From Xenopus tropicalis (lineage: Eukaryota; Chordata; Amphibia; Anura; Pipidae), in NCBI RefSeq assembly GCF_000004195.4, contig NC_030678.2, positions 34,639,701 through 34,703,700 on the forward strand: a stretch of DNA of 64,000 nt. The letters run 5' to 3'. The notes under the pieces were generated by a model. It was not told where the DNA came from and made no database searches. It saw nothing but the letters and a program-made list of their open reading frames with translations. Every line of letters starts with the position of its first letter. The first letter of the stretch is position 1. The position numbers were made by a program, and so were the translations under genes. Positions 33,683-44,889 of this stretch are shown one piece after another.

Positions 33683-34118
33683 GCATACCTCCCAACATTT
33701 GAAAAAATGCAAAGAGGGACAAAATGAAATGGTGCATACACTGTGGCGCCCCCTTTTGTGACCACACCCCCTAAATACCACTCCCATATTACTAAATTTG
33801 GCAGGTTAATTAAAGTTTGAACAAATTTCTTGGGGTTTTGGGGTCTTGTTTTAATGTGTTATGACAGTTTTGCTAATGAAGGTGAAATTGCCCTTTAAGA
33901 TACATGTTTTAACTTATTAATTACAATTGTATCTAAGGGCAGTTGTTGAGTATTCTGGGCTCTCTGCCAAAAGCCTACTTATATAGTTAAGTTTGAGAAA
34001 CTTTGTATCTTTTTTGGAATTCAGTGCAGGAGATCAAAGGGAAATTAGAGACTTTTCAATAAGAATCCAGGCTGAGCTGTTAAAATCGGCACTGTCCCAC
34101 GAAAGTTGGGAGGTATGC
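33683..34118. repeat. MITE with 14-bp GCATACCTCCCAAC ends
   Basis: GCATACCTCCCAAC at 33683 and GTTGGGAGGTATGC ending at 34118 are perfect inverted termini around 436 bp. No convincing target duplication and no coding capacity. Confidence 0.75.
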
Positions 34119-35649
34119 AAAAAGTTCTGTGAGCCCCACAATTTTCTGTGCACACTGGTGTCATAACTTGTGTGTGTGTGTGTACCACTGCAGAATAAGT
34201 GACACAAAATCAGTGAAAGAAACTCCTTAAGGGTTGGGAAACACCTTATATAACGTACCACTAAATAGATTTATGTAAAATACAATCAGTGGCTTTTTAA
34301 ATTTTGTTTTAGGTTATTAATTATGCCATAAACTTTTGTCTTCTGAACAAAGTGTACCCAGTCCCAGGGTTATAAATCATGGGGCCCCACACTAATAGTT
34401 AGCAGGGTTCTCCCACCAGGGGGCCCAGGTTATTAGAGCACTGCTAGGACCCCTGACAAAGATTCACCCAAATTCACTCACAAGCCCAGTCTGCAAACTT
34501 GACCTTCACAGCTCTCTGTTCCCCTCTGCTATGAGGCTCCTTTCGTGACTCTACGCCCTGCCCTTCCCATACCCTTTCCTATTTGTACCCTGTGTGATGT
34601 GAGCTACAACATCCTTTTTATTGGTTGGGTTGCCCTCCTCTGCCTTTTATAATTCTTCTTTTGTAGGTGTCCAGAACTGCAGACCTGTATGTGGTCTAAT
34701 TAGTTATTTATATTTACAGTAGGTATAATTATGCTTAAATCAACTGCTTTTTTTTAGACTCACTGAGCCCAATGGTACCCAACATCCAAAATTCCCAGTC
34801 TGAATATTATAATTAGCATACATTTATAAAGTGTCAATGTATTGCACAGCTCATAAAGGGTGTAAATACTATTTACATACAAATACTGACCAATATATTC
34901 CTGCTTTCAGCCACTCAACCAGTTTTCTACACCCTTTGATGTAGCCCTAATTTTATACACCATTCTTGAATATAGAACAGTACTGAATGCTTTAGCAAAC
35001 TATTCACATCAAAAGCTTTGGCTTGATCCTTTTTGCTGCTTATATTGCCATATAAGCAATTAGATATATTGGCACAAGTGATACGGCATAAACCCATGCT
35101 GACTCTCTATAAACAATTTCATTTAGAATGTTTGGAATTTAATCCTAAAGAGAATCTCGTTGTTTCCTTCCAATAAAATTCCCTTACATGGATGTTACTA
35201 GAAGCTTACTGTTCTATAATTTTCTAGCTCTGATCTTTTCTTTTCAAGATAAACACATCGGCTCTCTGCTAGTCTGCTGACACAAATAAAACAAAATGGC
35301 TGTGGTTTAGAGGAGCATACCCAGCCGTTATGTGCACTGGTGATCCTGCTACTCCGTTTTGGCTCCAGCTTAGAGTCGTTGGCGCTTAATATTGGCAAAA
35401 AAAAAAAGCATGCATATGAAACATCTGGAGAATCCATTTCACACCAATAAAGTGTTTTCATTTTAAAATGGATTCTCCAGTTGTTTGATATCCACATAGT
35501 GCTCCTTTTTTGTCAATATTGTGGCACAAACCCTGATGAATAGGATTTCAAAAAAATTACATGGGGTCTGTTAATTCCTGACCTTAATTCCATCTGCACT
35601 CTTGGGTCAATTCAGTTGGCATCAGTTTCCATCAACTTTAAATGTTCCT
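34119..35649. other. Intergenic sequence
   Basis: A (GT)n run lies at about 34170-34185. The rest, including 34900-35300, has no gene I can support. Confidence 0.45.
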
Positions 35650-35927
35650 CCTTTACGCTAATGCGTAGGGTGTATATTTTCGGCAAGCGGAAAAATTCTT
35701 TCCGAAAATACTCGCCATACGCTCCTACCTGTGTCTGCATCCGAATGATTGGAATACGCTTGGGTGCAGTCACGTGTAGCTGAAATATGCATAAAAACAT
35801 GAGAGAATGCAAAGTCTAGCGTTTTTATGCGTATTTCGGCTACATGTGCCCTCACCGAAGCATTTCCTTTCATTCGGGTGCAGACACAGGTAGGAGGCGT
35901 AGGGCCCTTGTCTGGCATTAGCCTTAG
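35650..35927. repeat. GGCTAATGCCA-family MITE copy with hairpin core
   Basis: The right end is GTCTGGCATTAGCCTTA and the left end a decayed ACGCTAATGCG. The core TGCATAAAAACATGAGAG...CGTTTTTATGCGTATTTCGG is an inverted repeat, as at 24468. Confidence 0.7.
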
Positions 35928-36110
35928 ACTGGAGATTTTCGGTTGCATACAAAACCTGGAACTGCACCAAATGTTTGTGGTACTGGCTGCTCACTAGGTG
36001 GTGCCAAAATGTTAGGCTCTTCCCTCCGTGATAATAATGCCTTACCAGATACCCAGGGTCTTTGCTTCTGTTTGCTAAAAACTGCACCATCCCAGGGTAT
36101 TTCTTTAGAA

Positions 36111-36388
36111 CAGTGTTCCCCAACCAATGGCTCATGAGCAACATGTTGCTCTTGGATGTTGTTCCCAGTGGCCTCAAAGCAGGTGCTTATTTTTGACTTC
36201 CTGATAAAGAGGCAAGTTTTAGATGCATAGAAACCAAGTATAATGCCAAAAAGAGCCTCCTGTTGGCTGCCAGTTCACATAGGGGCTACCAAATAGCCAA
36301 TTATAGCTCTTATTTGCACCCCCATTAAACTTTTTCATGCTTGTGTTGCTCCCCAACACCTTTTCCATTTAAATGTGGGGTATAAAAG
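36111..36388 (+). mobile_element. hAT MITE (CAGTGATCCCCAACC family), damaged copy
   Basis: It starts CAGTGTTCCCCAACCAATGG and follows the family to AAATGTGGGGTATAAAAG. The last inverted terminus and the second target duplication are missing. Confidence 0.8.
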
Positions 36389-36830
36389 CCATCTTGCCAA
36401 CGAGTATCTACAGATATACCTTGGACCATTGCAGTTTTCTCCTGGGGACACCAGATAAGTGATTCTAATGACAGGGGGGTGTCTAACATTTGGCATCCCC
36501 CCAATGTTTTAAACTTTAGTTCTCATTTGAGAAAAAAGTATTTAAGGGCCCGATTTATGATTTCCTGAGCACCTAAAAGTTTTTCTTAACAAAAGCGTGT
36601 AACAAACTTTGGTACCTTAAAGTTTTTCTTTGTAATAAAAGCCCATTTGGCAAAACTTCTGGATATTGTCACGTTTTTTTGGCAGGAAACCCCATGTAAA
36701 GATCCCCATACACGCTGAGATGCGCTCGCTTGGCGAGATCGCCAAGCGAGCGGATCTTCACCCAACAGAGGATATTATTGAATATTGCTGTTACATTATT
36801 TTTTTGCCTTTTTCAGTTGAGGCCCAGACT

Positions 36831-36972
36831 GGCAATCTGTGGATTCTGGCAAGTGCCAGAGGGGCTGCTGTAAGATGCCATAGGCAGTCATTATTTAGTA
36901 GGATAGAAAGGTGCTTTTTGGGCCTCTTTTTCCTTCAAATTTAAGGACCTATTTTAAATCCCAGTCCAGGCC
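36831..36972 (+). repeat. GGCAATCTGTGGATTCTGG-family MITE
   Basis: Ends GGCCCAGACTGGCAATCTG and AATCCCAGTCCAGGCCT, about 142 bp. This is the clearest full-length copy of the family here. Confidence 0.7.
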
Positions 36973-37212
36973 TATTTTAATTCATCAGGTCCCCTTATCT
37001 CTGAAGCCAGCTCTAGAGATTAAACTCTTTGAGTGAAGACAATAAACCTTCCCTTGCCACCAATGGCTGCTTTCTACTGTCCATTAATGTTTAATGCACC
37101 AAGGCCTTCAGTTCTGCTCGTGGTAGCAGATTAATGCCCCATGAACACCACTACTTACCCCCGCCCTACACTTCAACAGGAACATGTGGGGCAGTATTGC
37201 TTTGATATAGAG

Positions 37213-37430
37213 TAGGGTCGGACTGGGGATTGCAGCCGGGCCCCCTATCCCCCCACCCACAGGGGCCCCTCAACTCCCCCCCCCGCATGGTCCCCCACCC
37301 GACGTCCTCCCCGAGCGCGCACAAATTTAACGTGTCAGCGGAGGAACAGACGGCCGGGGGAGCACTGGCAAGGGTCGGGTCTGGGCCACCGGGATTTTTC
37401 CCGGTGTCCCGGCGGCCTAGTCCGACCCTA
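37213..37430. mobile_element. hAT-like MITE with TAGGGTCGGACT ends
   Basis: 218 bp, with perfect 12-bp termini TAGGGTCGGACT/AGTCCGACCCTA and a perfect 8-bp target duplication ATATAGAG (37205-37212, 37431-37438). The interior is C/G-rich, with runs of C. Confidence 0.93.
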
Positions 37431-37814
37431 ATATAGAGTAAAAATCCAGTCACAGAAGTACACCTGTGTTTTCAAGCTTATTATTATAATTTATTTATAT
37501 AGCACCGACATGGTTTACACATAACTTTACAGAGCTTGTTCATCATTTAGAGGCAGGTCCTGCCCAAACAGGGCTTTCTTTGTATGAAACTGCATCAAGG
37601 CCTCCCAGGTGTTGCAATATTTGTAAGAGACCCAGTAGATTATTACAATTATTTTACTACATAAAGTATTTTTTTTAATAAAAAACTGTCATAGGAGTAT
37701 GAATGCACAGTACCCAAGGGAGTGCTTGTTATGGAGCAAAACCGAACGCACACTGATTAATGACAGATGCCACACACTGCAGCTTTATCAGAGAGTTTGT
37801 GTAATGAAGGTAAG

Positions 37815-38147
37815 GTACAGGTATGGGATCCAATAGCCAAAAACCTGTTATCCAGAAAGTTCTGAATTACAGAAAGCTTGTCTTCCATAAGCTCCATTGT
37901 AATCAAATAATTCTGATTTTTTAAATGTATTTTCTTTTTTTCTGTAATAATAAAACAGTAGCTTGTATTTGCTCCCAACTAAGATATAATTAATCCTTAT
38001 TGGACGCAAAAACAGTCTTATTGGGTTTAGTTAATGTTTTTTGTTTTTTAGTAGACTTAAGGTATGGCGATCCAACTTATGGAAAGATCCCTTATCCAGA
38101 ATACCCTTGGTCCCGAGCATTCTGGATACCAGGTCCAATAACTGTAC
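37815..38147 (+). repeat. MITE of the ACAGGTATGGGATCC family, copy 2
   Basis: Near full length, from ACAGGTATGGGATCCAATAG to ACCAGGTCCAATAACTGTA. Inner landmarks are TAATAATAAAACAGTA and AAGGTATGGCGATCCAA. Confidence 0.75.
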
Positions 38148-38439
38148 ACACTTTTTTTCTTTCTTCCCTCATATTTTATTTGCTACTGGATCAAGGCTTT
38201 CTGGTTTCGATGTTGGACTGTATATTAACTACCACAGAAGAATTGCAGAAGCACTGCTGAGCAGCTTGTGTATGAGTCAGGGGGTAACTACTTACTGACT
38301 GCAGCCCAAGCGACAGAGCAGGTAGAGCGCAGCAGACACTGTCTCCCTGGAGCTTGTTGCCAAACGCGGCGCTTTCATTAGATTATTACAACGACACCAT
38401 TGTTCTTCCTTCTCAGCCAATCAGTGCCCTCCGAGCTAT

Positions 38440-38816
38440 TTCTGTACCTTAAATATAAGACGGATCTTCTTTCAGTTTATATATTAACCCACGCCCCCTC
38501 ATATGTTCTCGTTACTATGTTATTATACGGGCACGGCCCCTTTCCAAAATCAGATGCGGAAGGGCGCCTGCTTTATTTCACGTTGGTAAGGCTCAATTCC
38601 GGCGCAGGTAGGCGCCAAAGCCCAAAAGCGCTTCACGTCCTTATGTTTTGTGCACATCAATTAAATCAATTGTGAGTTGGGCGGGTGGGTCAGTCAGTCC
38701 CACCTCCTCCTCCGCCACTTCTGCGCTCTTTCTTTCTATCTGTGCGTGTGTGTGTCTCTCTCTCTCTCTTAATTCCTTCCTTCCCCCCGGCGCTCTTTCA
38801 GTTCTCTTGTTGGAGA
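38440..38816 (+). promoter_or_regulatory. unc119: unc119 promoter and 5' UTR
   Basis: The AT-rich intergenic sequence gives way to a GC-richer stretch with a GC box GGGCGGG near 38679, a CACGTC near 38634 and pyrimidine-rich (CT)n at about 38750-38770. The start codon context is GGAGAATGA. No TATA box. The exact start site is unknown. Confidence 0.55.
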
Positions 38817-38994
38817 ATGAGCTCTTCCTCCTTGGGCACTGACACTCTCCCAGGCAGCAGGACGCAGGAGGGCGGCATGAAGGTGAAGCAGAGCGGGGGG
38901 CAGGTGGTGGCCGCTGGCATTACAGAGGACCAGCTGCTTAGGAAGCCCCATATCAGCCCGGAGGATGTGCTGGGACTGCAGAAGATCACATCGG
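38817..38994 (+). CDS. unc119: UNC119 lipid-binding chaperone, exon 1 (partial gene)
   Basis: UNC119 binds the acylated N termini of cargo such as transducin alpha and ciliary proteins, and extracts them from membranes. Exon 1 encodes 59 residues, MSSSSLGTDTLPG... to HISPEDVLGLQKITS. The end matches mammalian IGPEDVLGLQRITG, the run-in to the beta-sandwich domain, and is followed by the donor TCGG|GTCAGT (phase 1). A second in-frame ATG at 38877 starts MKVKQSGGQ, which lines up with human MKVKKGGGG, so initiation may be at residue 21. The 20-residue extension may be frog-specific or untranslated. The remaining exons are not in this window; I found no DYLCSPEENIY-type sequence downstream. Being next to pigs favours unc119 (a) over unc119b. 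Confidence 0.9.
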
Positions 38995-39198
38995 GTCAGT
39001 ACCAATGCCTCGTACTTTTATTGCACCGCAGAAAATGGCATTTATCAAAAAGGGCTGAGGATGTGGGACAGGCATAGGCAGACCTGTTGAGAAACGAGGA
39101 TTAAAACGTGGACGGGATCAACCTGTTTTAGTGACCTGGAACAATATCAGGGATGGGACTATTGTCATATTTATCCTTGGCCCTTTCACTCTGTACGC

Positions 39199-39222
39199 AG
39201 GTGTGTGTGTTTGTGTGTCCAG

Positions 39223-39252
<30 letters not shown>
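39199..39252. repeat. (GT)n microsatellite
   Basis: An interrupted GT dinucleotide run in unc119 intron 1. Confidence 0.95.
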
Positions 39253-39254
<2 letters not shown>

Positions 39255-40504
39255 CATGCACCTTGCAGCCATAACCACATCATGAGGGACTGTAATGAGA
39301 TGATAGCCTGGTTATTGTTGTACTTTATGGCATTGCTGTGCTGCTGCTCTGTGCATCACTAAAGTGCTGCAAATGCTTGGAGAGGGGGAGTGGAAAATCC
39401 TGGGCACATGAGCTTGCATTCTAGACAGGAAAAGGTTGGCCTTCATTACTGCTAATCTGTAGGGCCACTGTCAGAAACCTTGTTCTTCATTAGTTTTCTG
39501 TGCAGATTAAAGATGTAGGGAGCCCCTGTAACAGTGAGCAGAACTGAATTCTGGGTTTCTGGGCCCCGGCCATAATAGAATAGATTTATAACTTATATGG
39601 TCCACACCTTACAGGTTTGTATAGGTTGGTGTATAGAAAAGAAAAGTAGAGATGTCTGTTAAAAGGGTACATTCTCATTGGTGCTCCCTACCTCCATGAA
39701 GTAGGCACCCCAAGCTTGTTTACATGCAAGAGGCTCCACCAGTAAGGGCTGTCCCTGTCAGTGCTACATCACTTGTCCTATTGTTATCTAACATGTTTAT
39801 CTGTCTGTAACAGTTAGCGGCTATTGCACTTTAGACATTTAGCGTTCAGGGCACATATACTGCTTCTCATATGTTTACTGTCTCCATTAATGATAAAACA
39901 GGCTTTGAATGAAAAGTTGGGTGTACAAAGCAGGCTGGATTCTTATTGTGTTAAGTGCTGGGCTAAGCCTGAAGGCTTGGGGAAAAGTTTTATTCAACAG
40001 TGTTGCTTTAAGTAACTAGCCTTGAGTTTGCAGAACTACAACTCTCAAAACACTTTAAAGGGGATCTAAACCCAAAAAATGATGCAAACTTATGCAAAGA
40101 GGTCCTCTTGAGATGTTTTACACTAATACTAGGTTTTAGGGTCAGCAGCTCTCTTTGAAGGTCAGACAACACTTTGGCAACCCTTTTTGTTTCAGATGCA
40201 GGTTTGAGCGCATTCAGACACTTAAAATTACTACTAATTGATACTTACTAATTGATTCCATTGTGCTTGTGTGCATTTAGAATTGTATTTTATTGTAGTC
40301 AAGTTTTGTTTCTTTTTATTGGACATAACATGCTTAATTTTTCTTGACTTGTGTTTAGGAGACAATAGAATATATGCTTGAGTTTGCAACGCTCTTAAAA
40401 AAATAAATATAAACAGAATATACACATTTTACACTCTCAATGTGCATTTTTTTTAAATGCACAAAAAAAAAAAAAGACAAATTTCTTGTAAACACAGGCC
40501 AAGA

Positions 40505-40719
40505 ATCAGCCCCTACACTGGCATTAGCCTTTACGTGTGCCTGCACCTGGAACCATTGTGTCAGCCTAGGTGCAGCCATACAGAGTCCATTTCAGCGGCA
40601 AAATGCACAAGTATACATTTTGGTGCCAAAATCCTCCCTGTGTCCCTGCTCCCAGGGCAATTCAGTTGCTCCGGGTGCAGAGTCGGGGAAAGGCTGATGC
40701 CAGCGTAGGGGCTGATGCT
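40505..40719. repeat. GGCTGATGCCAG-family MITE, palindromic
   Basis: Left end TCAGCCCCTACACTGGCATT and right end GGCTGATGCCAGCGTAGGGG are inverted copies. The core again carries GTGCCTGCACC and GGTGCAG motifs. Confidence 0.75.
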
Positions 40720-40979
40720 CAGCCTGCATTTAGTGCCAAGCACACTGTAATTCTGTACAATCATTCAGTAGGGGGAAGAGCTGCTCATATCAGGGATATG
40801 AAAATGTGGCACCCCAGATTTATGTTAAACTATAACTTCACAAGTGCACCTGCAACCAACATCTGGAAATTGTGCTTTTGTGTATAGTGTTATGTAGGCA
40901 TGCAGCATACTGTGTTACCCTGTATTGTTACACACTAGGGTGTTTGATAGCAAATAACCACCTTCAAATAAGCATGGAT

Positions 40980-40981
<2 letters not shown>

Positions 40982-41036
<55 letters not shown>
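40982..41036. repeat. (TA)n microsatellite
   Basis: A 50-bp TA run directly abutting the hairpin at 41037. A second TA run follows at about 41280-41306. Confidence 0.95.
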
Positions 41037-41038
<2 letters not shown>

Positions 41039-41205
41039 ATGAACAAAACATGGATCGCATCACTCAGGACTTATAGCGAAATTTGTAGTTTATTGGGTGT
41101 AGAACAAGAAAACTTTTTTTTTTTTTTTGTTTTCTTGTTCTACACCCAATAAACTACAAATTTTGCTATAAGTCCTGAGTGATGCGATCCATGTTTTGTT
41201 CATTA
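41037..41205. repeat. 77-bp-arm hairpin with poly-T loop, between TA microsatellites
   Basis: The arms 41037-41113 and 41129-41205 are almost perfectly complementary, separated by a 15-base T loop. The downstream flank carries CTGAAGAGGACTGCACCCAG and, in reverse, AAAGTTCAAG. The same AAAGTTCAAG next to (TA)n occurs at 60950, which ties the two loci to one repeat family, possibly Penelope-like. Confidence 0.9.
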
Positions 41206-41604
41206 TCTACGCTGAAGAGGACTGCACCCAGGCGCTTGAGATTAACCCGTATCGTGAGTGCTGTTTATCTTGAACTTTTTATATATATTATATATATATA
41301 TATATTTTATTTTATGTATTTTCTTTAATTTCCAGCTATGTTGAAATTAGTGTTTTCCACCACTTTTTAAAAAGTTTTACAGTTCTACTTTTGTTGATAA
41401 TGCAACAGATTGGGTTAGATCTCCACTCAAAATTGTTTTTCACACAATAATGTCATTCTAAGCATATTACCAATAAGAAAAAATACAATGGCTTAAAAGC
41501 AATGGTGTCTAACTATTTTAGTTATGCTCTGTTCCAGGTCTGTTAATTAGCTGACTGATGAAGACAACCTTTTAGTATGTTGCAGATGAAGGTACAGGAA
41601 GGTA

Positions 41605-41935
41605 CAGGTATGGGTATGGGATCCAGAAACCTGTTATCCAGAAAGTTCCAAAATTACAGAAACGCCATCTCCTATAGACTCCATTATAAGATAATCTGAT
41701 TTTTAAAAATGATTTCCTTTTTCTCTGTGATAATAAAACAGTACCTTGTATTTAATTCCAATTAAGATATAATAAGAAATAATAATCCTTATTGCAGGCA
41801 AAACAATCCTATTAGTTTTATTTAATGTTAAAATGATTTTTTAGTAGACTTTAGATATGGAGATTGAAATTACGGAAAGATCCCTTATCCGGAAAATGCC
41901 AGGTCCAAAGCATTCTGGATTACAGGTCCCATACC
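41605..41935 (+). repeat. MITE of the ACAGGTATGGGATCC family, copy 3
   Basis: From GGTATGGGATCCAGAAACCT to GATTACAGGTCCCATACCT, near full length. Confidence 0.75.
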
Positions 41936-42080
41936 TTCATTCTAAAATGAACTCCAAGTTATCCCCTGGTTGCGAGGATTAGGTTTAGTGACCAAGTAGC
42001 ACCATCAATTAGAGAAATTACATTCCAGAAATAATAATACTGTACATTGTATAAGATTGCCTTTGTCTGCATCATACTAA

Positions 42081-42581
42081 GGGGCTGATTTACTTACCCA
42101 CGAACGGGTCGAATGGAGTCCGATTGCGTTTTTTTCGTAATGATCGGTACTTTGCGATTTTTTCGTATGTTTTGCGATTTTTTCGGATTCTTTACGAATT
42201 TTTCGGATCCAATACGATTTTTGCGTAAAAACGCGAGTTTTCCTATCCATTACGAAAGTTGCGTAAAAAGTTGCGCATTTTGCGTAGCGTTAAAACTTAC
42301 GCGAAAAGTTGCGCATTTTTCGTAGCGTTAAGTTTTAACGCTGCGAAAAATGCGCAACTTTTCGCGTAAGTTTTAACGCTACGCAAAATGCGCAACTTTT
42401 TACGCAACTTTCGTAATGGATACGAAAAACTCGCGTTTTTACGCAAAAATCGTATTGGATCCGAAAAATTCGTACAGAATCCGAAAAAATCGCAAAACAT
42501 ACGAAAAAGTCGCAAAATATTCGTTTTCAAGTCGGAACTTTTCCAATTCGGGTCGGATTCGTGGGTTAGTAAATCAGCCCC
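42081..42581. mobile_element. Large palindromic MITE, GGGGCTGATTTACT ends, possibly Harbinger-type
   Basis: 501 bp that is almost entirely one inverted repeat centred near 42330. The ends are GGGGCTGATTTACTTACCCA and the complement with one change. It is flanked by TAA on both sides (42078-42080, 42582-42584), a 3-bp duplication typical of PIF/Harbinger. Full of CG-containing motifs (TTTTTCG, TTGCGTAAAA) in otherwise CpG-poor DNA. No coding capacity. Confidence 0.8.
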
Positions 42582-43123
42582 TAAAAGTTAAATGTAAGGT
42601 TAACTTCCCCTTAAATATTATTTCGCTGATAGCATTTGTACATTCTTATTGACAGGATGTAGCAGCTAAATACAACACATTATAATAGATTATTCCTGTG
42701 ATTGTAATGTATGTTGTTAAGTCACATGTATGGAATTTGATGAAGCTTTAGAAATATGCCATACAAACATCTTGCCATTTAATATTTTATACAGCTTTAT
42801 ACATGTGCCTGTAAAGGAGAAGAAAATGTATCCCCTATGATTTTACCAAGTTGTTAAGCACCCCTAGTGATTCTAGTCACTTACTTGAGACCAGAAGCGT
42901 GTGTAGAGTGGTGCTCATAAGAAAAGTACCCTGGATTTGTACATGGGGTCTGAGGAAAGAGTTAGAATCTTTGTAGGGGGTCAGTTTGGTAGGCACCACA
43001 GCGACCAAAGCATGGCAGGTGAAACTCTTCTTTAGAGTGCCATTTTTTGCCCACTCCAAGATATTCCATGTGCTGCCCTGGGTTGGAGCATTACAGAATG
43101 TTTTTTTGGAGTTTTCTGTACTG

Positions 43124-43431
43124 CAGTGATCCCCAACCAGTGGCACATAAGCAACATGTTGCTCACCAACCCCTTGGATGTTGCTCTCAGTGCCCCCAAA
43201 GCAGGTAGTTATTTTTGAATTCCTGACTTGGGGGCAAGTTTTGGTTGAATAAAAACAAGATTTACAACCAAATAAAGCCCCCTGTAAGCTGATAGTGTGC
43301 ATAGAGGCTGCCTAATAGCCAATCACAGCCCTTATTTGGCACCTTCATGAACTTTTATGGTTCTTGTGTTGCTCTTCAAGTCTTTTTACATTTGACTGTG
43401 GCTCACAAATAAGAAAGGTTGGGGACCCCTG
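43124..43431 (+). mobile_element. hAT MITE (CAGTGATCCCCAACC family), copy 2
   Basis: 308 bp, ends CAGTGATCCCCAACCAGTGG and GGTTGGGGACCCCTG, with a perfect duplication CTGTACTG (43116-43123, 43432-43439). Confidence 0.93.
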
Positions 43432-43612
43432 CTGTACTGTGTATACACTGAGCTTAAACCAGCACAAGTGCAAAGAAGAAGCATACCTCTTAATTTTAAA
43501 GTTTCTATAGTGGATGCACAGATTCTGTGTAGATCAGATGGATTTCAAGTCTCACAATTTATTTCTTCACAATGGAGCAATGGGAGGGAGGAATTGGATC
43601 ACTCTGTGAGTC

Positions 43613-43877
43613 TAAAGCTGGCCATACACGCACCAATGAAATTGTATGAAACCTTGTTTCGTACGATATTCTGTGCGTGTATGGCGGCTCGACGAGGCGA
43701 CTGATATCGCAGAAGGCTGCGGATATCGGTCGACTCGTCAATCGGCCAGGTTAAAATATTTAGATCAGTGGAGGGTGGGAACGATCTTACGCGGGAACGA
43801 TCTTACGCGGGAACGATCTTACGCGGGAACGATGGTCGCATGAAAGATTGAAATTGCTACGTGTATGGCCACCTTAA
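43613..43877. repeat. MITE with CTGGCCATACACG ends and internal 16-bp tandem
   Basis: Left TAAAGCTGGCCATACACGCA, right CGTGTATGGCCACCTTA. Inside, GGGAACGATCTTACGC is repeated three times in tandem (43777-43824) with a fourth partial unit. A decayed relative (GGTGGCCATACATGGGTAG) lies near 63253. Confidence 0.8.
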
Positions 43878-44889
43878 GGTGGGTGAGGATCTGATCCCTG
43901 CAGCACAGGCAGGCTATCATGGTTTCCCTTCAATCTGTGGAATCAGTTTTGTCTGTGTAATTTAAAAAAAAAAAAAAAAGTATAATTTTTTTTTTTCTTT
44001 AGTTCAGATAGTTATTTATACGCCTTTTCTACAGAAACCCCATTGAATGAGCTTGTGTAAAAAAGTGGAGTATGTTTCCCTGTAAGAAACATTTTGCAGT
44101 GTTCTTAATTGGATGCATTGACTAGGTTCTGGTGCAGAAAGCGTTAAGGGATTACCTGTTTCATTCTGCTTAAGGGTTGCCCATTATTAAGAGGCAAGAT
44201 TATTTATTATCTTTAACGCCAGTGCCTGCAAGGGTTAGGGGAGAGGAGTGTGTGGGATGCATAAGAGGACAACGAAAGGTTTGTTAATTTTACGTATGAT
44301 GGAATGTAACACAAACAAACTTTTTAGGTCTTATAAGGTCTGATGATAAGTGCCGGTATAGATGAGTACTTTGCTTTGCATTCAGGAAGCAGTGCACTAT
44401 AATGTACTTATTGTGCCCTTAAGCAACCCAGCTCCAGGTTGGCACAGTATGAAAGTGCATTCCTGTGCCAGAGGCCAAATAAATCCAACCAACCTTGTAC
44501 CTGATAGTCATATTAATTTATGCTGTGCTGAACCTGCGATCACCATTACAGGAATCAGTCCTGCCTTTAGCTGCCTCTTGCCAAAGTCATGCTGGAAGGC
44601 ATCTCAGCGGTGTAACTACCAGGGAGACTGCCAGTGTGCCTCACCTTGGGCCCCCACTGCACAATCTTAGTGGCCTTTAAGGTTAGGAGGCTGGCATTTA
44701 CAAGAGTGGGTGCAGTTGCAACAGGCAGTGTAGACTCTGCACCTCCTACTGAAACCCGTGAAAACCACAGGTGTGTATTTGCCCCTATATGGATTGATAC
44801 ATGGTCACCACAAATTTTCTCCATGCTTTGGACAATAGTAAATGATAAATTTAAAGGAGAGCAAGAGCCTGGTTACAATATTTGTTACC

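Noticed and set aside
33683..34118. 8-bp target duplication around the GCATACCTCCCAAC MITE
   Set aside because: The flanks TACAAAGT and AAAAAGTT do not match well enough.
38300..38350. tRNA-like GAGCAGGTAGAGCGCAGCAG
   Set aside because: It resembles an A box, but no B box or cloverleaf can be drawn around it.
43124..43431. Minus-strand 141-codon open frame near here and its relative at 50859-51224 as a gene family
   Set aside because: Both are read-through of copies of the same hAT MITE; the similarity comes from the repeat.
43777..43840. CRISPR or operator-like direct repeats
   Set aside because: They are 16-bp contiguous repeats inside a MITE with recognisable ends.
44150..44175. GGATTACCTG as the start of unc119 exon 2 (D-Y-L)
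   Set aside because: The next codons do not give the expected CSPEENIY sequence and a stop follows; there is no suitable acceptor.
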